Source: Psococerastis gibbosa
Taxonomy: Eukaryota; Arthropoda; Insecta; Psocodea; Psocidae
DNA: 64,000 nt
Reading direction: 5' to 3'
NCBI GenBank assembly: GCA_963971405.1
Contig: OZ020486.1
Coordinates: 12,733,419 to 12,797,418 of the forward strand
Shown in pieces: positions 42,959 to 53,950 of the stretch. Below the pieces are notes generated by a model. It saw only the letters and a program-made list of their open reading frames with translations, did not search any database and was not told the DNA's origin. The position numbers and the translations under genes were made by a program. Positions within the stretch are counted from its first letter, which is position 1, and each line of letters begins with the position of its first letter.

Positions 42959-43229
42959 GGTGTGTATTCCACTTGTCAATATTCCGTCATTTGTGATTAA
43001 AAAAAAGTTGAGATTTTTGTTTTAAGGAGACTATTATGTAGATTCTTAACTTATTTATTATAAATTAAGTTATAATATGGTAGAGACTTATTAATGATGT
43101 TTGCTACCACATATTATTGCTTAATTTATAATAGATATGTCAAGTATCTACATAATAGTCTCCTTAAAACAAAAATCTCAACTTTTTTTAATCACAAATG
43201 ACGGAACATTGACAAATGGAATTCACGCC
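42959..43229. mobile_element. TAA-type MITE, family B copy 3, long near-perfect hairpin
   Basis: A 271-bp element. Arms of about 85 bp are almost perfectly complementary: TTCCACTTGTCAATATTCCG, TTGAGATTTTTGTTTTAAGG and AGACTATTATGTAGAT on the left, inverted on the right. The right flank is TAA, the left CAA. The high arm identity implies recent origin or conversion. Confidence 0.8.
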
Positions 43230-43234
43230 TAAAA

Positions 43235-45279
43235 GTAGTGGAAACTTAACATGCCGAGGTGCTATATAGAAGTTAAACATCCATAGGTACATACTTATCT
43301 ATATGTTATGGACGCGGGAACGGCTAATAACAACCAACGACTAACAAGGACTAACAACCAACGAACTATTAATTAAATTTAAATTTAGTATCGTAGAACA
43401 AGGAGAATCCGCCAAAAACAGCAAAAACACCAAGGCTACTAAAATAAAAAATGGAACAGGATAATAACAGGGGTGTTTCCATTTCTAGAAGAAAAATACA
43501 TATCTGCTCCACTACAGTAGGCCTACTACTAATAAACCTCCAGTACATTATATACAATACATATTGTGTCCATTTTATTTAAATAAAAAACAAGTAACTA
43601 CAGCACACGACAGAAGTCGTTACAGAACTCACTGTTTCTGCTGCCAATTTAATAACTGCAATCAATGAAAGGGCGTTCCTTGAAGGTTCCAAAACGTTAC
43701 ATGATTCATTCAATTACATCTAGCGTGTGTATTTTGCTCGCAAACATATTGCCCCAGCAATGCAAACAAATCATTCGGTCTTTAGGTCTACACCATGGGA
43801 TTTCACTTTAATTTCACAAATTAGGTAACTGAGAGCTGCCGCGGAGCTTTTATATACGGTAACTATATTTCAATGTATTCTTTCAATTATCTATTTATTT
43901 ACAGTTAATACTGTATACTATACTGTGGAGGCGAATGGAGTGACGTAAAACAAATATGTGTAACAGGAGGATTAATGAGCAGTATAGTTAAAATAACACT
44001 ATTACTTATATTATTATGTATATATTAATAGCTTTTCTAAATAAAAAATAAAAATAGAAAGTAGGAAATTGAAATTTAATTATTTTAACATTTTTTGATT
44101 TAACATAAGTCTGAATTAAGGTAATGGATTAATGAAGGGATCTTAGACATGACTTGATGGATTTCTTAAATTAATTAAAAGAAAAGAAGCTAGTCTTCGT
44201 GATCTTAAGTAAATGACGTCAAATACTTGTAAACTTGTTTCATAATGCAAACGAAATTAAATGAAAAAAAAATCAATACACGACCTAGACGAAATTTATG
44301 CTTATACAGATGAAAGTATCATGAAATTCGAAGAAAATTTGTAAATCTAGAGCTTATTATTATTTTATAAGCCAAACCACCCGGAGAGAAGGTATTGTTG
44401 TGGTTAATTTTTTTAAAGAGACTCTTGGAAGGCACGCCCTTAACGTGGGTTGCGTGCGGCGTGATAAATGACTTTGGGGTACATTATACTGTATTTTGTT
44501 ATGCTTTGTTGCAACCGCTCCAATTCCCCAACTGCTAGCCTACGGAACTGCCCATAGGTTTATTTCCCAAATTAATTTATTTCCATTTTACTTTGCAGTA
44601 AATAAAGAAAGGATTCTAGGAAGCAAAAAAGTCAGCACATCATCTCGAAAAAGAAAGTGATGCTGGAGGGAACTGGCAGTAATATTCTAGTTCTAGTCAG
44701 TACCTATAAATAAAATACACCATTATAGACCAATCAGGTAAATAGGAACAATGAAATGTCACAGGAAATATCAATCAACGAGCGATCAGTGAGCAAGTAG
44801 AAGAAATAGAAGATATATTCCTCTACATTTTGATATTAAGTATGTGGCACTCACCGATGAGGTTCATTTGTGACGTCATTTTGTAGATGGCAGCACCAGT
44901 AGCAATGATATCAAAGCATTGATTTTTCCATAAGCCACAATAATATTTTAAAATTATTTTATTTATGTATTATTTTAAAGTAATATTTTTCTATAAATCA
45001 TGGAGAATATATATATTAAATTATATGCAGCGCAATAAGGCCCAGGCATAGTAAAAATAATATAAAAAGAATTAATTAGATGCTAAGAGCTTAGTTTTCA
45101 CATGCAAACGGCGGCCATTTTGAATAATATGGATATCTTATTGTCGTCAGCGAACCTAGTGACCAAAACTGTCCCTACAGAACCTCATACAGTTTGGCCT
45201 TTCGCCAGGAACTCACACTAAAATAAAGTAACCTACCTACTATCCAGTTTCGTTTTTCTTTTGTAACCTTTTGTTTCAA
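43235..45279. other. Long non-coding stretch
   Basis: AT-rich, no shared repeat or gene. It contains a TGACGTCA word at about 44871. Confidence 0.4.
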
Positions 45280-45347
45280 TGGGGGGAGGGGGGGCGCTGG
45301 AAGGCTCCGAGGCTATAAGGGCGGTGAAATCCCGACTCCGGGGCCTG
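45280..45347 (-). mobile_element. hAT-like MITE fragment
   Basis: On minus it starts CAGGCCCCGGAGTCGGGATT and continues TTCACCGCCC, matching the left end of 29562-29899. It is preceded by a G-run on plus. The other end and TSD were not found. Confidence 0.5.
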
Positions 45348-45394
45348 CAGGCCTACTATACCAACTCTTACTTTACTTTACTGATTTACAGACC

Positions 45395-46128
45395 TTGAAT
45401 TCCAGGTGTTCCAGTTATGTGCATTATCTGACGACAAACCACGAGTCCTGAGTTCCTCCCTCAATTTTGTTTCTAGGGACATTCTTGGTCGTCCTAGTGG
45501 TTTGGCGCCCTCCCCCGAATACACACTCACACGTTGCAGCAGGTGTCCATCTTCTTTCCTCTTCGTGTGGCCCCACCATGCTAACTTCCGTTCCCTGACT
45601 TTTTCGGTGATAGGGCCATAAGGGCTACCTGCTGATTTCCGCTCGAGTATCTTCGTTTCTCCTCCTATCCGATATCATGTATCCGTCGGAGTACCGCAAC
45701 ATTCGCATCTCTGCCACATCCAGCAGTTGCTCTTCGTCCTTCTTTAGTGGCCAGCACTCCGCCCCGTACGTCATAAACGGGCTCTCTACTCTTGTTTGTA
45801 TCGTAGATGTCTTTCTGTTTTTTCGGCATACTCCTGTCCTTCAGGATCTTTTGCCACTTGGTCCAGCCCAAGGCCGTCGCCAGGATTTTTTTCGGGGGGG
45901 GGGGGGGGGGTTTCAGAAATTTCACTGGATATACATAGTATTTTTTATTTTTCCTCTCAAAATCCGATTCTATCAAGTTTCAAGCCATTTCATTTCATTT
46001 TCGGGGGGGGGGGGGTCATTTGAACCCCCATGAACCCCCCCCCCCCCCTTGGCTATGGTCTTGGTCCAGCCTGAAGTTATCCGTGCTCTGACGTCTTCTT
46101 CACAGCCACCATGCTCATCCTCTGGCGA
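45395..46128 (-). pseudogene. LINE RT C-terminal fragment, split by a hAT MITE
   Basis: Minus-strand coding remnant in shifting frames: EDVRARI then SGWTKWQKI, DRSMPKKQK, then (shift) YGAECWPLKKDEEQLLDVAE, MRMLRYSDGYM, then LAWWGHTKRKEDGHLLQRV and GRPR. This is the end of the RT domain plus the R.LRW.GHV.R...GRPR tail of RTE-like/L2-like LINEs. It is split at 45861-46071 by the poly-G MITE. Frameshifts and stops show it is dead. Confidence 0.78.
45869..46063. mobile_element. Poly-G/poly-C hAT-like MITE in a LINE, TSD GTCCAGCC
   Basis: A 195-bp element. The ends are CAAGGCCGTCGCCAGG and (reverse complement) CAAGACCATAGCCAAGG, with exact flanks GTCCAGCC at 45861-45868 and 46064-46071. It carries G-runs at about 45894-45910 and 46003-46015 and a C-run at about 46036-46048. 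The centre is an inverted copy of that in 35008-35189. Because the target is LINE sequence, the TSD can be checked against the LINE itself. Confidence 0.92.
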
Positions 46129-46252
46129 TTATTTTTAATCTTAACCTGGGATGAAAGCAAAATAATTTTATAATGGAAAGTTCTATTCAAAATTGTTTTT
46201 TTTTACATTTTTAAACCCAAGAATTAGTTAATACTAAATGGCATAGTAGACC
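46118..46252. mobile_element. Hairpin MITE, family C copy 3
   Basis: The left part GCGATTATTTTTAATC, TTAACCTGGGAT and the core AAGTTCTATTCAAAATTGTT, then the right part TTTAAACCC, ACTAAATGGCATAG and ACCCGC, parallel the inverted ends of 50735-50873. The arms are more decayed than in the other copies. Confidence 0.6.
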
Positions 46253-46294
46253 CGCTGCTAATGGGGTGTCCGATAACACTCATTGTCTGTTAAC

Positions 46295-46589
46295 TAGGGC
46301 TCTATATTAGACAGGTATTGTCATCCGCCATTTTTTATCCATTATAAGTCTGGTGTATAAGCCAAGCATTGGGCGTTTACCTATTTATTATTAGAAATTT
46401 ATCGTTGTTTATTTATTTTTTATATAAAAAACGTTCTACCAATTAGGTAAGTGTTTCATAAAAAAATACTAAACTTGTTTTCGTTTTTTTCAATCTTATA
46501 CTTTTCTTAAAAATAATTACAATACTTAGCATATAGGAAATATGGGATAAAAAATGGCGGATGACAATACCCGGGTATATAGTGCCTTA
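46295..46589. mobile_element. hAT-like MITE, TSD CTGTTAAC
   Basis: A 295-bp element. The ends are TAGGGCTCTATAT and (reverse complement) TAAGGCACTATAT. Both are followed inward by GGTATTGTCATCCGCC and ATTTTTTATCC (about 30 bp of near-perfect inverted repeat). The exact flanks CTGTTAAC are at 46287-46294 and 46590-46597. It is not related by sequence to the poly-G family. Part of the minus frame at 46507-46758 runs through its right arm. Confidence 0.88.
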
Positions 46590-46597
46590 CTGTTAAC

Positions 46598-48338
46598 CAC
46601 AAGTAAACCCGAGGCATAGAATATAGTTTGTTAGTGTAGAATGAAGACATCTCAGCCGTCTTATCCGCTTTTCGAACAATATCGAATTTCCACGGTCGGG
46701 TCCTGAAGACGGGTTTTATCTTCATCCCATCTCTTAATCTTGTCCAGTTGGGTGCCATCTTTTTCAGCTAGAGCAGACATGTGACCCAATACTTCACATG
46801 TGAATGAACACCCGGTCTTACTTACCATAATTTATTGGATAGAAATGAGTTAATCTGTTATGTTTTGTAATTTCTATACTTAGCAGCTTTTTAAAATTAG
46901 CCGACCGTATGATTAGTGGATATTGGTTGTTTTGTTTCTTTGACAGGCATAGAATTTTAGAGATTGATTGTTGGGAAATGTAGCGTTACGCCACGCGCCT
47001 GATATTATATTGTAGTATACTGACGACTGACGTAGGTCTTAGGACAATTAATTGGTAAAGGTTAATTGGAATTGAGTAATATTATTTAACAAAGGGTTAG
47101 TTGGACTTACATTGCATGCTGTGTTAATTGCCATTAGATGCACTCACATAGCTTTTGCTTTCAGGACATTTTCCCTGGGGAATGTTTGAGAGGTCCGGGT
47201 CGACTCCACGAGCTTTTTCCGGTATTTTTTATGCTTAGTTGGAAACAGAGATTTTTGTGGTGTGTTATGTATTTTTGCCAGTGAAGTTTCCGTTATAAGG
47301 TCGAAATATGAAACGCCTAAAGTGCAAATGCGGTCCGATTGTTCGAATTGTCGTTCCAAATTATGCCGTCAAATTTATACGTTTTTATCAAGTTTTTTAC
47401 ACAAATTTTTTGAGTTTAAAAAACTTTTGACGTTACAAACTGTAACAATTTTCTCCAGGGGGTCACTTTTGGGCTCCGGGGAATATTATCCCCCCCCCCC
47501 CGGAGGGGAAGGAGGCGTAGACGACTCTATAACCGTCTCACAAACTTGTCTTTCGGTTTGCACACTCAAACAGATTGACTGTCTCTATACTAGTACGAAC
47601 AATGTTATTGAGTCAATCGAAAATAGCAGCAGTAGCCTATGACGCTCAGTGTTCTGATTGTTCACTTTGATAGGAACCAGAAAGAAAATAGAGCTTTCAT
47701 ATCAATGGAATATGAAAGCATTAAATACACTCTACTGTATCTACACTCTAAAATAGTAGTAACTGGAATCAAATACCTACTGACAAAGGTTCTTCCGAAA
47801 TTTACAACTGAATAGACCAGATAAAGGATCGTAAGAAAACCTTTGGTTTCTGTTAGGGCCGCCTGTTCATTTTGTAAGGGTCATTGTTGTTCCAAAAACC
47901 TCAAACAAGGCTATCACGCGGTGGAAATCAGTTTTCTGAGGGGTAGCTCCCCTCTAGTGCCCAGCAACTAACCCGCACAATCATATTAAGTTATAAATTA
48001 CGGAAGGGGAAATTCTCCTTTCATATTGGTTTGTGTTTGTTGATTTTGTTATTGGGAGAGAGCCATATGGGTTATGATAGCCAGGTGGGTTATGGTAGCT
48101 TATAGCCTACCTACAATATACTACAAATGTACCGAGGGAATCAATCTGTATATTGCCCACGTATTCTGTGCATAGTACGAGTATGTACTGTTCATTACAA
48201 CAGGATTTCGTGATTATATTATCGTAGTCATCTTAGTTATCGTCTTTCATCATGCCCCTATTCTGAGTCTCATTTCGCATATTTTTACGTCTTTTCGAGG
48301 CTATTTAAGCTAATATAACAAGCTTTTAAATACTATTG
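46598..48338. other. Non-coding stretch
   Basis: No gene recognised. It includes a C-run and G-cluster near 47490-47510. Confidence 0.4.
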
Positions 48339-48350
48339 TATACATGTATG

Positions 48351-48639
48351 CGCCAGCCGCCATACCAAGTTGAATCCAGCGAACCAGAGCAGGTTCAAAG
48401 CTGCAGATAACTTGGTCGTGTGCATAGTGCCGGCAGGGAAACATGGTAGGACTTGTCCTGGTCACCTCCGAACTAATCGTGTGACTTCACTGTGCTTCCC
48501 AAGTGGTTCGGAATCCACTATAATCAGGAGGTCCACTGTCCTATGGGCTGGCATAGGACAGTCAAGTCAAGTCGGGGTCGCTCTATGGGCCCAAATATGA
48601 GGCCTAAGTCGTTATTAACCCGACGAACACTACTACTAC
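48351..48639 (+). mobile_element. Retroposon S2, full copy with 12-bp TSD
   Basis: The same head, body and ACTACTACTACT tail as 28365-28648. TATACATGTATG flanks it at 48339-48350 and 48640-48651. A small internal duplication (GTCAAGTCAAGTCGG versus GTCAAGTCGG) distinguishes it. The two full copies are very similar, so the family was active recently. Confidence 0.85.
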
Positions 48640-48929
48640 TATACATGTATGACGTATGTATATATGTATTTTAATGTTTATTGTTGTGTACTTTTATGGA
48701 CGGCATACGGTCCAGATTATTTTGTAATTTAATTACCTATGTCTTAACTTGTAGGCATTGGTTACAATATACAGTATGTATAAAGTATATCTATGTGTAG
48801 GCCTACCATTTCTTCTGCTGGAGTGAATTACTAACATTCTTCATTAAACTTCAAAGTAAATTTTTTAATTAAATTATTTTATTTGCATAAATTAAATTTA
48901 TCCCCGGTGTTAAGTAAATATAAGAAGAC

Positions 48930-49330
48930 CGGTTGCGGCATACCGCTCAGAAACCTGGAACCCTACCACCAACGACGTCAACAAATTACGAGTAGTGAGA
49001 AAGAGGATAACCAGGGGAATATACGGACCCCTGTACGAAAAAGGTGAGTTGCGTAAAAGAAACAACACCGAAATAGCCACAATATGATTGTATGCTCAAG
49101 GGAGAGTATTCTCCGTCAAAGATGGTTGCGATTTGTTCAATTTGCAGAAGATCACATGCCGAACAAAATGTACAAAGGAAACTTGACGGAAACACCATTA
49201 CAGGGACGTCCACGAAACCACTGGAAGGACGAATTAGAAACTGACCTTCGCGAGTTGGGAGTTCGTAAACTGTGGTCATGTAAATCCGAGACGACTGAAG
49301 GAGCGTTGTCATCAACAGCTATATAGCCGG
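48930..49330 (+). pseudogene. LINE ORF2 C-terminal fragment
   Basis: Frame 1 reads AYRSETWNPTTNDVNKLRVV then RKRITRGIYGPLYEKGELRK. After a frameshift and stop near 49080 it continues ILRQRWLRFVQFAEDHMPNK then GRPRNHWKDELETDLRELGV. This equals the Y.SETW...KLRV..RKI.R.IYGP tail and the R.RW..HV..MP...GRPR..W.DE.E.DLRELGV tail of an RTE-like LINE. The first-frame YGSETW glycine is replaced by arginine. Confidence 0.8.
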
Positions 49331-50540
49331 AAGCAGAAGAAATTTTGTAAATAAGGGAGGCCATACAGCACAACAATAAAATGCAGCCATGACATCACTG
49401 ACTTATATATTCTCCATCCTCATGAAGTCGTAAAGCTAATTATTCATTCTGTCCAGCGAGCGAAAATAAACGTTGAAAGTACCAGCGAATTCAAGGTCCA
49501 TAAAAGGTAATCCACAGCTACATAGAAGAATCGCCAGTTTGTTTGCTCATTGATGTTAATGCTTCAGTAACGCGGCAAATGTGAACTATTGTAAAAGCCA
49601 TATAGAAACACAAAGAGGAAATGAAAGGACAATTTACTCTTTGCCGATGAATACCTACAGGTACAGTACACGAATCCGACAATGTATGGGAAGATGCAAG
49701 AGCAATACCTGGACCTGGAGGGCATACCGCTCGCCGGTAACCAAAAACCCTGGAGGCAAACTGCCCACTGGACACGGACCTTGCGACCAGTGCTTAGCTT
49801 GCGACTGGAGCGACCTGTGAGAGTTCCCCGCCCCTTCCAGGCGAGCCTCACGACTTTTTGTAATTAGTTGCCGTCGTGGCGGAGCGCTATCGGCTGGAGA
49901 ACAGTGGCCTTGGGCCCTGGAGCTTGTCGACATGGAAATTTAAGGTTGGAGAGTACCCGCTGTGCTGAAGCCCCACGCACCTGAGTTCCTGATGTGTAGC
50001 TATGTAGGTGGCTTTTAGGTAGTTTTGAAAAACCAATTACTTATTCTTTCAGTCAGTTGGCAAGTCCATCCTTGACAGGTTGAAAGATGGAAGAATAATG
50101 TTGAAAAGTCAGTGGCAAAATTAGTCTAACCTGCTAAATGCTGATTATGCAACCAAACTAACCTGACTTCACCGAGATGGGGCGAATGGTGATTCATTGT
50201 GGTCATAAGTAGGATGGTAGTGGTGGCCGTAAGGTTGGGGCCCACCTAGTGTTTGCAATAAAAATGTGCTTCATACGTATTTTTTTAATAATTACGTTCA
50301 CAAAATTTAAATACACTATTCTATGCTGGAATACATGAACTAAAAATTCTATAAAAAACGTATACTTTACACCAACACTTTCAAAATTTTCTCATGGTAA
50401 ATTTTTAGTAATGCTCGGTAGGGGCCACAAGTGCATGAAAAGAAGTACCTACCCCATAATATATAAATAAAAATATAATAAACAATTAATTAATATAAGA
50501 ACAGGTAAGAGTGAACCCTTACATGCTTTCCTATCCATCA
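49331..50540. other. Non-coding stretch with GC-richer patch
   Basis: At about 49640-49930 the DNA is GC-richer and carries overlapping frames on both strands, none with a domain I know. It may be an unrecognised repeat. Confidence 0.3.
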
Positions 50541-50544
50541 ATTA

Positions 50545-50975
50545 GTTTCGGTACCAAAATGAGTTTTTGGAGGTTAAAACCCCCCAAATTAAGTTCGCCC
50601 GACTGAGGCATGATATTTGTGAGCTTACATGCCAATGTTCATCCAAATTCATGGAGTAGTTTGTCCACAAATCAAAAAACAGACAGACAGATCGAAAGAC
50701 AGACATTTCGTCAAAAAAACTTATTTTGGTTCCAGCGGGCCTATTATGCCGTTTAGTGTTAACTTATTCTGGGGGTTAAAAATGTAAACAAAACAATTTT
50801 GAATAGTACATTCCATTGTAAAATAATCTTGTTTACATTTTTAATCCCAGATTAAGATAAAAAATAATGGACGCTGGTACCTCATAACTTGTAAATCCAC
50901 TGAAATTTCAAAGTCGACAATTTTGAACATCACAAAGCTTTTCTTATATACTAAAATACGTGTACAAATAAGAAA
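50545..50975 (-). mobile_element. GTCT-microsatellite element, inverted copy with nested MITE
   Basis: On minus it begins AAGAAAAGCTTTGTGATG and continues with the TGTCTGTC microsatellite and TTTGTGGACAAACTACTCC. It corresponds to the start of 880-1745. The family C hairpin MITE (50735-50873) interrupts it. Confidence 0.65.
50735..50873. mobile_element. Hairpin MITE, family C copy 2, nested
   Basis: The arms GCGGGCCTATTATGCC...TTAACTTATTCTGGGGG and the inverse of GCGTCCATTATTTTTTATC...TTAATCTGGG flank TTAAAAATGTAAACAA and its complement. The core TTTTGAATAG is shared with 8184-8352. It sits inside the GTCT element, whose TACCAGC/GCTGG sequences join on either side. Confidence 0.7.
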
Positions 50976-51939
50976 GCAAAGCTGTTCCGGTCTGGGAGTG
51001 CCCCGGGTGGGCGAATGAATTCCTTAGATGGATATATAAATTCATCTCGTTATAATATGGGTACAATAGTAATAGTAAAGGGTTATCAATGGTCTATTGC
51101 ACTGCCCAATATTCCACTAGTATTTCAGATTCATTTTTATTTTAACTTGTGACGCGCGGCAAAACGAAATTACATGCGTTTGAAGCAAGTGTCATATCAT
51201 TTATAATTTATGGAAATATCATGGAAATTAGCACTTTGTGACTCTCGCCTCTAATGGGAGATCGAATGCGAATGTGAAGTCAGTGATGCATAGCTGATTT
51301 GCGCAGGTAATGATTCAGCATTACCTTTGTGATTTATTTAGTCAATCTCGTGTTTGGCGGTAATTGGGTTTTTGGTGTGGCGTACGAAGACAAACAGTTT
51401 CGGTGCCTAATATGAGCAATAATTTAAATGGATTTATTATGTCATGCAAAAGAGCAGTGAAATTAACAGGAATACTCGTTAATATTTTGCAGTTTATGTG
51501 TCAAAAGGTGAGGGAAATGTTGAATAAGTGGGGGTTGGGTTTTAGATCGGTTTTTTCTGCAATAGTGGGAGAAGAATTTAAAAAAATTATTGGTGGTTTT
51601 TCATTGGCTATTAGACCAGCCAAAGCTTGAATTGGAGACAAGGAAAGCAAAAAACTGAGGCATACATCAGATATATTATATGATTTATTATAATAGGTTC
51701 TGTTAAAAAAGCCTTCCGGTTTGCCAGTGACTATGAGAAGCTGTGTCCCAGACAGATCTCTTATTAGGCGCCAACGACAAGGTCATCTAGGCCGCAACGT
51801 ATTGGATCAACGTATCCTAGGTTCGGATACGTTAAATAAGTATGTTAAAAATATTTAAACTGAAGGAACTTAGACACGTCCCTTGTTTAAAGAAATCAGG
51901 TTCAGATTCTAAGCTTCAAAGTAGACACGAACTATGCTG
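50976..51939. other. Non-coding stretch
   Basis: The 88-codon plus frame at 51364-51630 has no recognisable motif. Otherwise nothing was seen. Confidence 0.35.
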
Positions 51940-52570
51940 TATCAGTGTTGGGTAATCCGCATCTCATATAACTTGTCAGACACATCAACTTTCAAGTTAC
52001 TGTATAATGCATTAGTTCGTTCTAAGCTTGAACATTGCAGCATTGTATGATGGTATCTACATTTCGAATCGCACACAACATAGCTTGAAAAGGTAAAGAA
52101 ACGACTCTTAAGTTACCTAAGGTAGGTATGTACTATCTAATAATCCACCCTGTTCTATGAAATGCCATAATGTTAACAGAATTCAATTTTGGTATCAGTA
52201 AAATCGAGGCGTTATCTGTTAGATTAATCATCTATTTATAACGTCTTAAATAATTCAGTTGACTATCCGCAAATACTTGGGTAACTGTCGTTCAGGATAA
52301 ACAGAAAACTCACGCGATGCAGGGACTTGGCGACATGTGCAAAGATTGGTGTAAAAATATTATAATTCTAAACTTAACCCATTTTGCCTCAATCGTGATA
52401 CTTTTAAATTGTTGTTGTTAACTAATATACCTGAAGTTTTTGTTACATTTTCTGTTTTGTACCTGTGTTTTTGACTTTATGTATTTATGAATGCAGACTT
52501 TATGGACGATACGATGTCTGTGGTCTACTCAAATTAAACGCTTATTTATTCATTTATTATGCATAGGCAT
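51940..52570 (+). pseudogene. LINE ORF2 C-terminal region and 3' tail
   Basis: The plus translation gives TFKLLYNALVRSKLEHCSIV, a stop, then WYLHFESHTT, a stop, then LEKVKKRLLSYL, the standard ..LK.LY..LVRS.LEY.S.VW.P.......E.VQKRFLR.L segment of Jockey/R1/CR1-type LINEs. A frameshifted part (LNPFCLNRDTFKLLLLTNIP) follows. The 3' UTR ends AAATTAAACGCTTATTTATT with a TTTA tail. Confidence 0.78.
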
Positions 52571-53836
52571 GCCATTATTAATATTACCAGTAACATAATC
52601 CAAAAATTCTCACCCGAAATATATCTGGGCAAGCAATCAAATGAAATCAGCAATACTAAAAGCAGTTGCTTTGACCATTATCGGTAGTCTATACTCTATA
52701 AATAATAATAATAAATTATTATTATCTGAAGAATATTAAAGCGTTAATGCGTAGCTCCCTAATTAACATAGGTTGTGGAGATGAAGAAATAAAACTGTCC
52801 ATTCAAATTTTTAACTAGTGGAAAAATAAATAACAACTATACCATTAGGCTAGGCTGTACAGGTATAGTTTCATTTCTCCAGACCCGGCACTGATCGGCC
52901 TCTTTCGGAATCTGTCGTGTATTAGGGTAAGTGGTGTCCAAATCAAATAACTTGTTGGATTCCAGTTAAAGTACGTTCCGTTTTAAACATACATATTATC
53001 AATCGATTCAGTTTCCTTTCCAAAGTAATTATACACGTTGAAAATTATTCTCTGAGCTTGAGCATTTTAAACTTTATTCTTTACTAGAGATGTACTGTAT
53101 ATCGTATATCCTTCGACAATACATTTTTGTCAACTACGCAAGAGTTCAATCTTTTATTATTAGAGGTTGCCTAATGCAAACATGATTTTCACTCAGATTT
53201 TTTTCACATAAATTTAAAAAAATTGTTGCCTTGACAACAGACGGAAACCCTGATTACGAAAGCCACCGGGTGAAGAAAAAGAAACTACTACCCAACCACG
53301 ATAGGATGACATTTGGAACGCTTATAAAAATCGAATAAACTCGTTGTTCCGCGCTTGCAAGTTTTCGAATTAACAAAGTGCTCCAAATATCTTGGTCAGG
53401 TTTTATCTATGGTAGTGCCTGTATATATATTTTTTTTTCTCTGGCGTCGGCGATGGGGAGCCATTCAGCCACTAATGTGCGACAATTCTTAAATAGCTTT
53501 TTTATTGTTTTTTTAAACAATTATGTAACGCAAAATATATCGTAGGGCTGCATGTTTCTAGGATTGAAAATCTATGGTAGTGCCTGTATACAGACAAACC
53601 TATTTTTAAGAAAACAGCAACACAATTTTTCACATAAAATCTACATTGCAAGCTAAATGTACCTGAAGCAGGTAGACTGCAGGTAGAGGTCCAGAGGCTG
53701 ATCCAGGCGGTATAATTAATAGCGGGTACACACTTTATCATTCCACTCTGGAACCCTTCAATAAGGTCGTAATCCATTCCACTAGCATGTTCAGGTAGTT
53801 CACAGTTGGTGTCTATATGAACTCACTCGAAATCAA
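52571..53836. other. Non-coding stretch
   Basis: No gene. A 20-bp direct repeat, TCTATGGTAGTGCCTGTATA, occurs at about 53407 and 53571, 164 bp apart. Confidence 0.4.
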
Positions 53837-53950
53837 TGGCGGATCCACGGAGAGAGTCACGGGGGTCATGACCCCCCCTAAATAAGTAAATTCATAAGAT
53901 AGTAAAAAAAAATGTCATTGAATAAAACTCAACTTTTCAACAAGCAAATT
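53837..53950. mobile_element. Poly-G family MITE fragment
   Basis: CAATGGCGGATCCACGG with GGGGGTCATGACCCCCC, then TAAATAAGTAAATTCATAAG, matches in inverted orientation the right part of 58024-58185. The far end and TSD are not found. Confidence 0.5.

Noticed and set aside
45665..46033. Frames with proline or glycine runs (PPPPP, GGGGG)
   Set aside because: They come from translation of C/G homopolymers in the poly-G MITE joined to LINE remnant.
49564..49933. Multiple overlapping frames on both strands in a GC-rich patch
   Set aside because: Open frames on both strands arise from higher GC; none has a recognisable motif and no splice context was seen.
51364..51630. 88-codon plus frame as a host exon
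   Set aside because: No domain, no convincing splice sites at its ends, and composition like the surroundings.
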